Below, piece after piece: positions 43,648-54,200 of a stretch of DNA of 64,000 nt; position 1 is the first letter of the stretch, and each line of letters begins with the position of its first letter. Below the pieces are notes generated by a model. The model worked only from the letters and a program-made list of their open reading frames with translations. It searched no databases and was not told the origin of the DNA. The translations under genes were made by a program, and so were the position numbers. Origin of the DNA: Erinaceus europaeus (lineage: Eukaryota; Chordata; Mammalia; Eulipotyphla; Erinaceidae); assembly GCF_950295315.1 (NCBI RefSeq), contig NC_080176.1, forward strand, positions 37,840,189-37,904,188, written 5' to 3'.

Positions 43648-44165
43648 TCTGGCGCTAGGAGACGGCTCACCTGCTAAAGAATGTGCCTTGGGGGTCGGGT
43701 GGTAGAGCAGCAGGTTAAGCACACATGGCGCAAAGCTCAAGGACCTGCATAAGGATCCCGGTTGTTCGAGCGCCCGGCTCCCCACCTGCAGGGGAGTCGC
43801 TTCACAGGCGGTGAAGCAGGTATGCAGGTGTCTATCTTTCTCTCCCCCTGTCTTCCCTCCTCTCTCCATTTCTTTCCGTCCTATCCAACAACAAATGACA
43901 TCAACAACAACAGTAATAACTACAACAACAAGGGCAACAAAAGGGGAAAAAAATGGCCTCCAGGAGCAGTGGATTCATGGTGCAGGCACTAAGCCCCAGC
44001 AATAAACCTGGAGGCAAAAAAAAAAAAAAAAAAAGAATGTGCCTCACACCATGCACACAAGTGCCCAAGTTTGAGACCTGACACCACACAAGAGCACCAT
44101 GACACCAGGAGAAGCTCTACAGATGGTGAATCAATAAGGTGACACTTTTCCCTCTCCCTATTTAT
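43648..44165 (+). mobile_element. Old SINE split by a younger type A SINE
   Basis: Left part GGCGCTAGGAGACGGCTCAC at 43652-43689; right part CTCACACCATGCACACAAGT, CAAGTTTGAGACCTGACACC at 44042-44165. Confidence 0.8.
43690..44030 (+). mobile_element. SINE type A, full, with 3' module
   Basis: GGGTCGGGTGGTAGAGCAGC, GGTTGTTCGAGCGCCCGGCT (3-bp insertion in the B-box), AACAACAACAGTAATAAC, 3' module, A18 tail. The 13-bp AAAGAATGTGCCT is repeated exactly on both sides. Confidence 0.95.
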
Positions 44166-44204
44166 TCATTTTTATCTTATTATTATTGTTGTTGTTATTA
44201 TTAC

Positions 44205-44478
44205 TATTTGGCCTCCAGGGTTATTGCTGGGCTCATTGCTGGCACTAGGAATCCACTGTCCACAGCAGCTATTTTGTTTTTCTTCTTTTAATTTGATAGG
44301 ACAGAGAAAAATTAAGAGGAGAAGGAGAGATAGAGAGGAAGATAGACACCTGCAGATCTGTTTCACTTCTTGTGAAGCTTCTCCCCTGCAGTGGGGGAGT
44401 GAGGCTCAAACCTGGGTCCTTGCTTTTATTACTATGGGCACTTAACTGGGTGGGTGAGCTACCACCCAGCACCCCTTC
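44205..44478 (-). mobile_element. SINE type A, with 3' module
   Basis: TTGGCCTCCAGGGTTATTGC, TTTAATTTGATAGGACAGAG, GACACCTGCAGATCTGTTTC, GAGCTACCACCCAGCACCCC. Confidence 0.88.
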
Positions 44479-44794
44479 CCTATCTATATCGAAAATGAAA
44501 AGAATGAAAACCATTGTCCTAAGAGTAGTGACATCACATATGCAGGAACCTATACTATAAGAGCAGCAATAATAGTGATTATTATTATTATATGTAAGTC
44601 AACAGTTTTTAGTATATCACAGAGTTGTGCAACTTTCACATGGTTATGTGGCTTCTAAAAGAACCTCTATTTTTATAAATACATCGGAATTTTTATATAT
44701 GACATATCCAGAATCACTTCAAAATAATCCAGGCTGTGTGGCATGGATGGGTCAAGATAGGGGGGTAGACATTATTGAATGAGAAAGAGTGGTA

Positions 44795-44985
44795 AGGAGC
44801 CAGGAAATAGCTCTGTTAAGAGCCCATCACTCACCAGGAGAAAGGTCCTGGTTTCAAACCTGAGCATCATGGATAGGTCCAGGTGAGCTCCAAAGGCAGT
44901 AGAATGCTACTATGGCATCACTCTCTCTATCTCTATAGCAGTCTGTCTCTCTCACTCAAAGAATGAAAAAAAAAAAAAAAAAGAT
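44795..44985 (+). mobile_element. Old tRNA-derived SINE
   Basis: GGAGCCAGGAAATAGCTCTG head, GGTCCTGGTTTCAAACCTGA B-box, GCATCACTCTCTCTATC, A17 tail. Confidence 0.65.
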
Positions 44986-45404
44986 TCAAGGAGGCTGCTC
45001 CACAGTGGTGTCACACATGCACATGGCCCTGAGTTTATCCCTTGTCACTGAGTAAACAACAAAAGAGTCATTAATAGCTATACTACTCTGTTTTTTAAGC
45101 TTTGATCATTTTCATACTGTTTTTAAAAGATTATTGCAGCTACTGTATGGAGAATAGCTAAGAAACGTGGGATTCAAGAAAAATGTGGGATTCAAGACTA
45201 GTTAATAAAGCAAAGGCAGTAGACTTGGTTTGAACTAAACAGTGTTAAAATGGAAAGACAGCATATAATATTGTGAGGGATTCATGGGTTTAAGATTTCC
45301 TACAGAAGCAGATTTACAGAATTTCTGATGGTAAGACTGGGGCTGATCATTTATTTGTATCCCTAGTAGAGAATTAATTTTTACTTTTTACTATCATTCT
45401 TTTA

Positions 45405-45530
45405 TGTATTTATTTTTCTTGAGATCAGATCATTGCTCTACCATTATAGGGAGCTTGGAGAATCAAACTAAGGGCCTCATATTTGCAAAGCATGTATTCT
45501 ACTAGTGAACAACCTCACCAGTCACTTCAA
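45405..45530 (-). mobile_element. Old tRNA-derived SINE
   Basis: TCTTGAGATCAGATCATTGC, GGAGAATCAAACTAAGGGCC (reverse B-box), AACAACCTCACCAGTCAC. Confidence 0.5.
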
Positions 45531-45852
45531 AAAGAGAAACTAACAATCTCTGTAGGTTTTCTAGCTAGCATACAGAAAAATATTTAATAAAAAGGTCTGC
45601 CAAGCCTTGTCCTCATTCCATCTACAGAGCATTTTTTGAGAAATTATTCCTTCAGGCACAGAAAAGATGTGATTTCTTTCATAGAATTCTGCCCTGATAC
45701 TAAAAATAAATTCTGAGCTTCTGCCAACTGAAATCCCAGTGCAAAGCCCTCATTTCTGGATTCAATGCACGCACTGTTTGGCATACAGTGAAAATTCAGT
45801 AGAATGTTCTTTGAACTGAATGAAACAGACTTTCTACCTGAATAGGCACCAA

Positions 45853-46052
45853 NNNNNNNNNNNNNNNNNNNNNNNNNNNNNNNNNNNNNNNNNNNNNNNN
45901 NNNNNNNNNNNNNNNNNNNNNNNNNNNNNNNNNNNNNNNNNNNNNNNNNNNNNNNNNNNNNNNNNNNNNNNNNNNNNNNNNNNNNNNNNNNNNNNNNNNN
46001 NNNNNNNNNNNNNNNNNNNNNNNNNNNNNNNNNNNNNNNNNNNNNNNNNNNN
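45853..46052. other. Assembly gap (200 N)
   Basis: A run of exactly 200 N. It hides the 5' boundary of the L1-long copy that follows. Confidence 1.
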
Positions 46053-46460
46053 AATTTGTTTGGCTTTATATGTTAACTTTCTTTTCAGCCACCAGGTTCC
46101 AGATGGTACCATCATGTCAACCAGACTTCCCTGGACAGACAACCCCACCAATGTGTCCTGGAGCCCCACTTCCCCAGAGCTCCACCCCACTAGGGAAAGA
46201 GAGAGGCAGGCTGGGAATATGGATCAACCTACTAATGCCCATGTTCAGCAGGGAAGCAATTACAGAAGCCAGACCTTCCACCTTCTGCACCCCATAATGA
46301 CCCTGGGTCCATACTCCCAGAGGGATAAAGAATAGGGAAGCTATCAGGCGAGGGATAGGATATGGAGTTCTGGTGGTGGGAACTGTGTGGAGTTGTACCC
46401 CTCTAATCCTATGGTTTTTGACAGTGTTCCCTTTTTTTAAATAAAAAAAACTTTTTAAAT
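46053..46460 (+). mobile_element. L1-long 3'UTR copy
   Basis: From AATTTGTTTGGCTTTATATG to GGTGGTGGGAACTGTGTGGA and AAATAAAAAAAACTTTTT. Confidence 0.88.
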
Positions 46461-46530
46461 TAGGTTTGTTTAGGAAAAGATGTTTGACCCAGGCTCTAAA
46501 GTACAGATAGGATTTTAAAAAATTAATCTC

Positions 46531-46716
46531 GGGCCCAGTGGTGGCACATCTGGAAGAGCTGTCACATTTAAGCCCCTTCCCAGCTGCAGAGGGGAAAATT
46601 CATGAGCAGTGAAGGAGTGCTGCAAGAGTCTTACTTCCTTTCTCTAAATCTCTCCCTCTCCCTCTGTATTTCTCTTGTCTTTATCAGAAAAGAAACAAGG
46701 AAAAATTATATTAATT
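46531..46716 (+). mobile_element. SINE type B, with clean TSD
   Basis: GGGCCCAGTGGTGGCACATC; the B-box region is largely deleted. AAAAAATTAATCTC is repeated exactly at 46517-46530 and 46717-46730. Confidence 0.9.
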
Positions 46717-47004
46717 AAAAAATTAATCTCTAAAAACCTCAGCTTCTATCATTAGCAAAATCCATTCTCCAAGTTTTGTGGGGGGGGTTTTTGTATCATA
46801 TTATTAGGGAAATAATGATTTATAAGTGAGTTTGTCACATAAGTAGAGTCTATCTCCCAATGATCTTATTTTAGGACTCCACATATGTCCCCACAGAGGA
46901 TGAAGAAGGTGTTGCACTAGGGTCCTGTGTAGGTTTATGTGCTTTACACAAGAATCCTTATCATAGTCTGTTATGTGCCACATGTTCACCTTTGGTTTTG
47001 CTTT

Positions 47005-47228
47005 CTTTTTTTTTTTTTAAGAATTTTTTTTTACTTTTTTTTTTAAACCTTTATTGGATAGAGACAGTCAGAAATTGAGAGGGAAGGGGAAGAGAAAGAG
47101 GGAAAGAGACAGAGAGACACCTGCAATCCTGCTCCACTACTCTTGAAGCTTTCCCCCTGCAGGTGGGGACCAAGGACTTGAACCCGGGACCTTGTGCACT
47201 CAACCAAGTTGTGCTACCACCAGGCCTT
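47005..47228 (-). mobile_element. SINE type B
   Basis: T-runs, CTTTATTGGATAGAGACAGT, GAGACACCTGCAATCCTGCT, TTGAACCCGGGACCTTGTGC, GCTACCACCAGGCC. Confidence 0.92.
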
Positions 47229-47522
47229 GGTTTCACTTTCTACGAGTGATTTCACTGCTGAAGCTGTCCCTCAAGCCTAGTGCTGAAGCGCTGTCTTATG
47301 TTCCAAAACACAAGGCTGTAGCGCATGCTTTCTAGAGAACAAGTGTGTTAAAGCTTTCTCCCAGTGAGTTACTAGTGATGCTGGCTGTAAATTCTGTGCT
47401 AATGAACTAGTAATATAAATGAAGAAAGATGTCTTTAAAGATGTCTTTAAACAAAAACACATGAAACAAGGTTATTTATGTGTTAGTCAGTTAACAAAAA
47501 GCAGTGTGACAAGATGCTCACA

Positions 47523-47702
47523 AGAAACTCCTTTCTTCCTTCCTTCCTTCCTTTCTACCTCTCTCTCTTTCTTTCTTCCTTTCTTTCTTTCTACCAGAGC
47601 ACTACTCAGCTCTGGCTTATGGTGGTGTGGGGGATTGAACCTGGGACTTTGGAGCCTCACGCATGAGGGTCTCCTTGCATAACCATTATGCTATCTACTC
47701 CT
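47523..47702 (-). mobile_element. SINE type D with (CTTT)n tail
   Basis: CTTCCTTCCTTCCTTCCTTT run, then AGAGCACTACTCAGCTCTGG, GGGGATTGAACCTGGGACTT, TTGCATAACCATTATGCTAT. Confidence 0.85.
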
Positions 47703-48058
47703 GTCCTCTTATTTTAAGGTTTTGTGTAAATCAGTTACAAATCTTTAATCATAATCATTATTTTCACTATAAACAATGATTCAGTGTTTACAGTAACTTT
47801 ATAGAATAACATTACCACAAATTAAGAATCAGCTATACTTACTTCCATTGAGGGTAGGGAACTAAGTCATCAATGTTTGCCATGGAGCAACTTTTAACTG
47901 GTAAGTAAATTATTAAGTTTACTGTTGTTTCTTTTATGTGATTATCTTCATTTCAAAATTAGATAGGGACCATATAGCAAAAATGGATCCTAAAACAAAA
48001 AACTGACTTATTTTATAGCTTCAAAGTGACCAACAATGGTTTTTATCAACAGGCTTAC

Positions 48059-48203
48059 CATTTTTGTTCTTCAGATTAGGGTCTGCTCCACTTTTTAGAA
48101 GTTTTAAGGCACACTGCTTATGAGCTCGATAAGCCGCACAATGCAAGGGTGTGTTTCCCAATTGATCCGAGCAGTTAACATCAGGGGGATTGGGTCTGTT
48201 GAG
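48059..48203 (-). CDS. OSBPL1A: OSBPL1A exon: third ankyrin repeat
   Basis: The longest exon here, 145 bp (48 codons plus one base). It reads LNRPNPPDVNCSD then QLGNTPLHCAAYRAHKQCAL and KLLKSGADPNLKNKN. The TPLH tetrapeptide, the following AA-Y helix and the GADPN turn are classic ankyrin-repeat features. It corresponds to about residues 161-208. The ankyrin domain is the Rab7-binding part of ORP1L (family knowledge). The acceptor is GCAATTTTAG and the donor GTAAGC. The split codon G|AT gives Asp at the start of the next exon. Confidence 0.97.
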
Positions 48204-48284
48204 CTAAAATTGCCAAAATGCAGTGCAGAGTTATACATCAAAGACAGATAGTACTGAGGAGATACTATAATGTTTATGCCAAAA

Positions 48285-48385
48285 GACTTCCATGCCTGAG
48301 GCTCTGGTGTCACAGGTTCAAGTCCTACCACCACCATAAGCCAGCACTGAACAGTGCTGTGATTAAATAAAATAACGTATATATA
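48285..48385 (+). mobile_element. SINE type D
   Basis: AAAGACTTCCATGCCTGAGG, GTCACAGGTTCAAGTCCTAC, ACCATAAGCCAGCACTGAAC. Ends 80 bp upstream (in the gene) of the ankyrin exon. Confidence 0.8.
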
Positions 48386-48389
48386 TTTT

Positions 48390-48695
48390 TTGCCTCCAGG
48401 GTTATCACTGCACCATGTGCCTGCACCACAAACCCACTGCTCCTGGTGGCCAATTTTTTTCCATTTTTGTTGCCCTAGCTTTTGTTATTGTTGTCATTGC
48501 TGTTGCTATTGCTGGGCATGACAGAGAGATCTTGAGAGGGGATGGAAAGAGAGAGGGAGAGAAAGACAGACACCTGCAGACCTGCTTCACCGCCTGTGAA
48601 GCGACTCCCCTGCAGGTGGGGAGCCCGGGGCTCGAACCAGGATCCTTACACTGGTCCTTGCACTTAACCCGCTGTGCTACTGCCTGGCCCCCATA
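48390..48695 (-). mobile_element. SINE type A, with 3' module
   Basis: TTTGCCTCCAGGGTTATCAC, CATTTTTGTTGCCCTAGCTT, GACACCTGCAGACCTGCTTC, GGCTCGAACCAGGATCCTTA, GCTACTGCCTGGCCCC. Confidence 0.93.
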
Positions 48696-49050
48696 TCACT
48701 TTTTTTTTTTAGATGAACATATACATATAAAACACAAAGATGAAACTGGCTCTGACAGCCCAGAACTTGATGACCAGCTAGGCACCTTGGCAGCTGACTA
48801 TCAGTGGACTCTTGCTCACCAAACTGGACAATCATGTCACTCCTGGTCTCTTCAATGTGCCACGAACTCTCAAATCCCACATTTTCCTAACAAAAGGCAC
48901 ACAACTCCAATGCCAGCCCTCCTATCTTGAACACTAAGCTGTCACTAAAAATTGCTCACTTCTGCTCATTCTTACCAATCTTGCAATTCACATGTGTGAC
49001 AGTAAATCACAAGTCAGTCTACCACAGAACAGTTATCTGAAGAGCTAAAA
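48696..49050 (-). other. OSBPL1A intron, no recognised element
   Basis: Unique-looking; the open frame running through it starts in the adjacent SINE and is not a gene. Confidence 0.4.
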
Positions 49051-49054
49051 TCTT

Positions 49055-49342
49055 TTTAAAATTATTTTTATATTCATTTATTTTCCCTTTTGTTACCCTT
49101 GTTTTTCATTGTTGTAGTTATTATTGTTGTTGTTATTGATGTCATTATTGTTGGATAAGACAGAAATGGAGAGAGGAGGGAAGAAAGAGAGGGGGAGAGA
49201 AAGACAGACACCTGCAGACCTGCTTCACTGCCTATGAAGCGACTCCCCTGCAGGTGGGGAGCCGGGGGCTCGAACCGGTATCCTTACTTGCGCTTTGCGT
49301 CACGTGCACTTAACCCACCGCGCTACCGCCTGACTCCCAGAG
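49055..49342 (-). mobile_element. SINE type A, without 3' module
   Basis: TTTTCCCTTTTGTTACCCTT, TTGTTGGATAAGACAGAAAT, GGCTCGAACCGGTATCCTTA, GCTACCGCCTGACTCCC. GAGCTAAAATCTT flanks it on both sides (49030 and 49341), a target-site duplication. Confidence 0.95.
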
Positions 49343-49806
49343 CTAAAATCTTAAATGCTCACTGTGTAGATGTTAATGTCTAAGTGACTCTGTTTTTTTC
49401 CAACTGGTCACTTCAAACATTTTTCCTGCAATCTCCATTTCACAAAGTACAGAAAATGTTTCAAGCACTCAACTTGGAAACCAAAATTCTATTGAAAGGA
49501 GCTGAAATGACTAAAAAAATGGCACAGGCTTCAGTTCTGAATTTAGAACAAATTTAGAGTTTCATGTTTAATGAGACTATACAGGAAATGGAGACTAGAA
49601 AATAGACATAAGGAGGGAAATGGGCATAATTTCAGTCTAACCTACCATATTATATATTTATGGGAAGTACAAAAATTAGTCCTTCTTGAATATGCTACTT
49701 TTATAAATTATAAATTATACCTTTCAGAAATTATCACTAAAATCAGAAACACATACCTTAGCAGGATTCCTACCTAGTATTGAATACTACATGACATATA
49801 TTATTA

Positions 49807-49884
49807 TTTGGTTGTTGAAAAAGTCATGATTCATTTTTGCATAGAAAACCAGAAAAATACATCATGACTTTTCTGACAACCCAT
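49807..49884. mobile_element. 78-bp mariner-like MITE
   Basis: Terminal inverted repeats of about 31 bp: left TTTGGTTGTTGAAAAAGTCA, right (reverse complement) ATGGGTTGTCAGAAAAGTCA. The arms continue into TGAT and TTTTT, with a short A/C spacer. A TA dinucleotide lies on both sides. The size and plan match MADE1-like mariner derivatives, but the TIR sequence is different. Confidence 0.75.
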
Positions 49885-50023
49885 TATATAACCATAATAT
49901 CTTTTCCTATCATATCATTACAATATCAAGAATTCTAGTGCCAAGATTTGACTAAACTGAAGTTAACATTCAGTAAAATTTTTCCCTAATTGTAAAGAAA
50001 TAATGCATTTGATCTGTTTGTAC

Positions 50024-50109
50024 CAGAGTTGTAAGTTCTGCTGCTTTGCCTTCTCTTGCTGCTCCTAAAAGTAATTCTTCAAGCTTTCTTTGTTGAGTCC
50101 TTTCTACAG
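50024..50109 (-). CDS. OSBPL1A: OSBPL1A exon: linker between ankyrin repeats
   Basis: An 86-bp exon (2 bases plus 28 codons) reading VERTQQRKLEELLLGAAREG followed by KAAELTTL. It covers about residues 132-160 and forms the helical stretch leading into the third annotated ankyrin repeat. The acceptor TTTTTGCAG is strong. The donor is GTACAA, weaker than the other donors in this gene because the +4/+5 positions do not match the consensus. The exon ends in phase 0. The nearest repeat upstream in the gene is a MIR more than 450 bp away, so the exon itself sits in fairly unique DNA. Confidence 0.95.
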
Positions 50110-50555
50110 CTGCAAAAAGAAAGTACACATTACCCAACTTCTAGTTAGTATCCTATTAGCAAATGACTACAAAGATATATACAGAATAAAGTGATCGTGG
50201 TAAAAAAAAAAAATCACAGTATTTTCAATTGCAGTTCAAATGCAGTTAAAACTTTACTGTTACTCTCACTGTCTTACATTTCATATTACAAAGTTTGGCT
50301 TCTTTCAGGTTCTAATTATTTTATGATCTTAATTTAAGTCTTTGAATAGAGTACACATATCAAAGACTAAAAAATTACTTAATCGGTGCTGAAATGCTAC
50401 TACATATCAGTCTTGGGAAGGCAGATAAATGAGGGGAGAAGTTCATACTTTCCATAAACTTAGAATATGAAAACCAGCAATAAAATAGCACTGGTAGGTA
50501 AATATACAAATTACGTAAGTATATACAGATCTGTACATTATATTCTTATACATAA
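50110..50555 (-). other. OSBPL1A intron upstream of exon, no recognised element
   Basis: AT-rich; no repeat recognised. Confidence 0.4.
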
Positions 50556-50559
50556 TATT

Positions 50560-50798
50560 ACTTATTTATCAAACACGGTTAAGGCTATGTGCCTAGAGTT
50601 ATTCATTGTACTTTGAAAATACTAACTCATGAAATTCTCATAACTATTATATGCAGTGTTACTATTGTCCCAAATTTATAAAGAAATGAAGACACAAGAA
50701 CTAAGAACACAGAGCTAGAAAGTGGGATTTGAACTTGGGTTGGCTGATTCCAGAGTCCATGCTCTTATCACCAGTCTCTACCTCTCTCCAATTATACC
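50560..50798 (+). mobile_element. MIR (ancient mammalian SINE)
   Basis: AACTCATGAAATTCTCATAA, AGAGCTAGAAAGTGGGATTT, GAACTTGGGTTGGCTGATTC and CCAGAGTCCATGCTCTTATC follow the MIR consensus order, including its core. Confidence 0.8.
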
Positions 50799-51084
50799 TG
50801 CAGGGAAAGAGACCACAGGGCAATATGTTTTATTTAATAGACTGGAATCTGTAAGAAAGCCTCATTTCTGCTATATTTGAATTACGTTCTACTAGGTCCT
50901 GAAAAGAAGCAATTTCATAAAAGGGTGTCATGAACTCACTTAAAATACATACATAATGTGTCCTATATAAAAGAAAGACTATAAAAAGCTTATGAGGTCT
51001 TCCTAAGAAATAATGACCATTTAATAGTTAGCAATTACTAGGTACTAATTTGCTTGAGACATCAAATTTCCTTTAAATTTTTTT

Positions 51085-51545
51085 TATTTTAATAGTGACT
51101 TAATATTGATTTACAAAATTACAAGATAATGGTATAATTCCATACCGTTCCCACCACCAGAGTTCTAGGTCTGCATTCCCTCCACTGGAAAAACTGTAGT
51201 TCTCACAAGGTCACAGATATGGGTTTACTATTATTTCTGTAACTATCATATATATGCCCATATTTTTTCCTATGGTCCTGCCTTCTCTTCCTAAGTCACA
51301 CCTTTACCTATGGCTACTTCTAAATGGCCTTCCTTTTTTCTTCTCTTCGATTTCTGGGTGCTGATGGAACTGGGGCTCAGAACCCTCTTGTCGTCTTAAC
51401 ATTTCTCCCTCACTAGGAGTATGGGCCAAAATCTTTTTGGGGTGCAAAGGGTGGGAGTTCTGGCTTCTGTAATTGCTCCTCTGCTGGACATGGCCATTGG
51501 CAGGTATGCAACATCAAATTTCAACTTCAGGTAACACATAACCTG
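51085..51545 (-). mobile_element. L1-long 3' end, old
   Basis: TTCCATACCGTTCCCACCAC, CAGAGTTCTAGGTCTGCATT, GGAGTATGGGCCAAAATCTT, TTCTGGCTTCTGTAATTGCT on the reverse strand. Confidence 0.8.
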
Positions 51546-52104
51546 ACTACAGAAATAACTAACTAGCTTATCTTTTTTTCTCAATAACTAATACTATCAC
51601 TTATCATAATCTTCATTTCTCATATTTTAATTTCCACACTCCCCTCTCTACATTGGAGGGAGATGGCCAAATCTCTACATGGACCCTGAGTGCCTTCATC
51701 TGCTGAGATTCACATTCTTCAATTTTTTTCTGTCACAGATTCAGTAGCTATTAGACTTGAGTTATCTGAAGTCAGTCATGGTGCTGCCCCTCTTGCAAAC
51801 AGTTCTACAACTTCCTGTATTACCTTGAGCTATAATTTATACCCTCAGTCATTCTTGTAATGGGGTTTATGTTCTTATTTTCTATGTATCCTGGATACTT
51901 AGGTCAGATTCTCGCACAACACTTAGTTGATCAATAAATATTTACTAAATAAACAATACTTAATGTTAGTATTAGATTTTCAGGGAGGTAAAACTCATCC
52001 TTAAATTTTGTTTCAGAGTATATATGTTACAGAGAAAAGTGGGAATAAGGAGTTCTTAAAAAAGAACTCTGTATGTCTTGCCTACGTGCGTATCAGTGCT
52101 ATGT
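51546..52104 (-). other. OSBPL1A intron, unclassified
   Basis: No coding or repeat family supported. Confidence 0.35.
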
Positions 52105-52256
52105 TTTATGTCTTATTAGTAATTCCACAGTGACTAACTAAATTATAAGATAAGCATGGTTTAGTTCCACACCACACCCAACAGTGTTCTGTGTCCCAAT
52201 TCCACAAAGGATCAGTAACATAATTCTCCCAAGGTCTTATAGACAGGTTGGCTCCT
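52105..52256 (-). mobile_element. L1-long 3' end, old
   Basis: TTAGTTCCACACCACACCCA, ACAGTGTTCTGTGTCCCAAT as in 51120 and 53340 but more decayed. Confidence 0.65.
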
Positions 52257-52257
52257 T

Positions 52258-53278
52258 TTTGTAAATTTACTGTTGATTTTTGTTGGGGTGAGTTAATGGT
52301 TTACAGTGCCGTCATGGACACATGGTTACACTTTGGCATCTCCCTGTGAAAGTTCTCTGTAGAATATTCTCTCTATAAGCAAGGGCTCTCTACCTCATCA
52401 TACATCAGGACCCCAAGGTACTCTTCAGCTCCCCCGACCCCTGCAGCCCCCAGACTCCTTTCTTTTGCTGCAGTACCCCATATGCCCAGTCCAAGTTTCA
52501 ATTCTTTTTTTTTTTTTTTTTTTTTACAAGAGCACTGCTCAGCTCTAGCATATGGTGACGTGGAGGGGATTTTGGAGCCTCAGGCATGAAAGTCTCTTTG
52601 CATAACTATTATGCTATGTACCCTCCGCCCAATCCAAGTTTCACTTGTATTCTTCCTCTCTGTCACTATTAAGTCTCACCAACAAGTGAGATCATTTGGT
52701 ATTTGCCTTTCCTTTTGGTGTATCTCACTTAACATGTCTTCAAGTTCCATCCAAGATGATGCAAAGGAGATGATCTTATCATTTTAACATTTGACTAGTA
52801 CTCCATTATGTGTATACACAACACAACTACTTTTTAGCCATTCATTTATCACTGGATACCTGGGTTGCTTTCAAGCTTTGGCTATTAAAATTGTGCTGCT
52901 ATTAACAGATGTGTATATCTTCTGATAGGTGCTTTCATTTCATTTGGGTAAATTGCAGGAGAGAAATTACAGGTTCACAGGGTAAGTACATTCCTAGTGT
53001 TCTAAGATAGATCCAACCTGTTTTCCACAAAGGTTAGACCAATTCACAGTCCCACCAACAGTACAGAAAGAAATGTTCCTTTCCCCCATATCCTCTTCAA
53101 TGTTTGTTATTACTGTTCTTTCTAATGTCTGACATTTTTATGGGTGTAAAATTGTATCTCATTGTCTTTATTTGCAACTCTGATAATTGAAATTTTGAGC
53201 ACTTTCTCACATGTCTGTTGACCCTCTGGAACTCTTCCTTGGTAAAGTTTCTGCCCGTTGTTCTCATCCCATCTTTCT
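52258..53278 (-). mobile_element. Old L1: L1-short-like 3'UTR plus ORF2 C-terminus
   Basis: GTTAATGGTTTACAGTGCCG at the 3' end, then reverse ORF2 sequence (CACTGGATACCTGGGTTGCT, TTCACAGTCCCACCAACAGT) with stops in every frame. Split by a type D SINE. Confidence 0.75.
52501..52627 (-). mobile_element. SINE type D inside old L1
   Basis: T23 tail, AGAGCACTGCTCAGCTCTAG, GGAGCCTCAGGCATGAAAGT, TTGCATAACTATTATGCTAT. CCCAGTCCAAGTTTCA before and CCCAATCCAAGTTTCA after are its target-site duplication. Confidence 0.92.
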
Positions 53279-53482
53279 TCCTTCCTCCCTTTTTCTCTTT
53301 TTTGTGATTTAATATTCACAAAATTACAAGATAGCAGGGGTATAACTCCACACCATTCCCACCACCAGAGTTCTGGATCCCCACTCCCTCCATTGTAAGC
53401 TACAGCAGTTCTTCCAAGGTTGCAGAAATGAGTCAACTATTACTTCTGTAACTGTCTATATTTGTATATATTTGCCCCCTTA

Positions 53483-53738
53483 TTATTTATTCCTTCTTGT
53501 TGCCCTTTATATTGTTGTTGTCATTGTTGTTAACTAGGAGAGAAATGGAGAGAGTAGGGGAAGACAGAGAGGGGGAGAGAAAGACAGTCACCTACAGACC
53601 CATTTTACAGCTTGTGAAGCAACTCCCCTACAAATGGGGAACTGGGGGCTTGAACCGGGATCCTTACGCCGGTCCTTGCATGCCCCCCTTTTTTGTAACT
53701 TACACGCTCAACTAGGGGTGCCACAGCCCAGCCCCCAA
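53483..53738 (-). mobile_element. SINE type A
   Basis: TTATTCCTTCTTGTTGCCCT, GGGGGCTTGAACCGGGATCC, CCACAGCCCAGCCCCC. The head part contains an extra CCCCCTTTTTTG stretch. Confidence 0.9.
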
Positions 53739-53880
53739 CCCTTTTTAAGGCCTCATTTTTCTCTTCCTTTCCAAGTCACATCGACACCTATTATTACATC
53801 CAAATGTCAATCCCTTTTTCTTCCTCTCTCAATTCCTGATGGAGTTGGAGTTCAGAGCCCTCTAGTCATCTTCTTTTTTA

Positions 53881-53889
<9 letters not shown>

Positions 53890-53917
<28 letters not shown>
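53890..53917. repeat. (TA)14 microsatellite
   Basis: Pure TA run following (TTTA)n, with CTAGTCATCTT duplicated on both sides (53861 and 53921). Confidence 0.95.
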
Positions 53918-53918
<1 letters not shown>

Positions 53919-54200
53919 TTCTAGTCATCTTGTGTCACTTCTACCCCACTGGCAGTATGAATCACAATTATTTTGGGGGTGCAGAAGGTGAAGGTCTGGC
54001 TTCTGTAATTGCTTCTCTGCTGGACATGGGCACTGGTAGGTCAGTCCATGTCCCCAGGCTGTTTCTTTATTTCCCTAGTGGGTAGGGCTCTGGAGAGGTG
54101 ACTTTCCAGATACACTGGTATGGTTGTCTGTCCAGGGAAGTCAGGATGGAATCATGATAACATCTGCAACTTGGTGGCTGAAAGGCAGCAAGATATAAAG

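Larger units (their letters stand above)
43595..44715. mobile_element. Ancient L1M-like fragment split by SINEs
   Basis: GCTCTACTGAGATAGAATTC at 43610 and TTTTTAGTATATCACAGAGT, TGTGCAACTTTCACATGG at 44607 resemble neighbouring parts of the old L1 segment also seen at 62195; about 950 bp of SINE sequence separates them. Confidence 0.45.
53290..54200 (-). mobile_element. L1-long 3'UTR copy split by a SINE
   Basis: TCCACACCATTCCCACCACC, AGAGTTCTGGATCCCCACTC; resumes after 53740 and runs to CATGATAACATCTGCAACTT near 54170. Contains (TA)n at 53890-53917. Confidence 0.78.
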
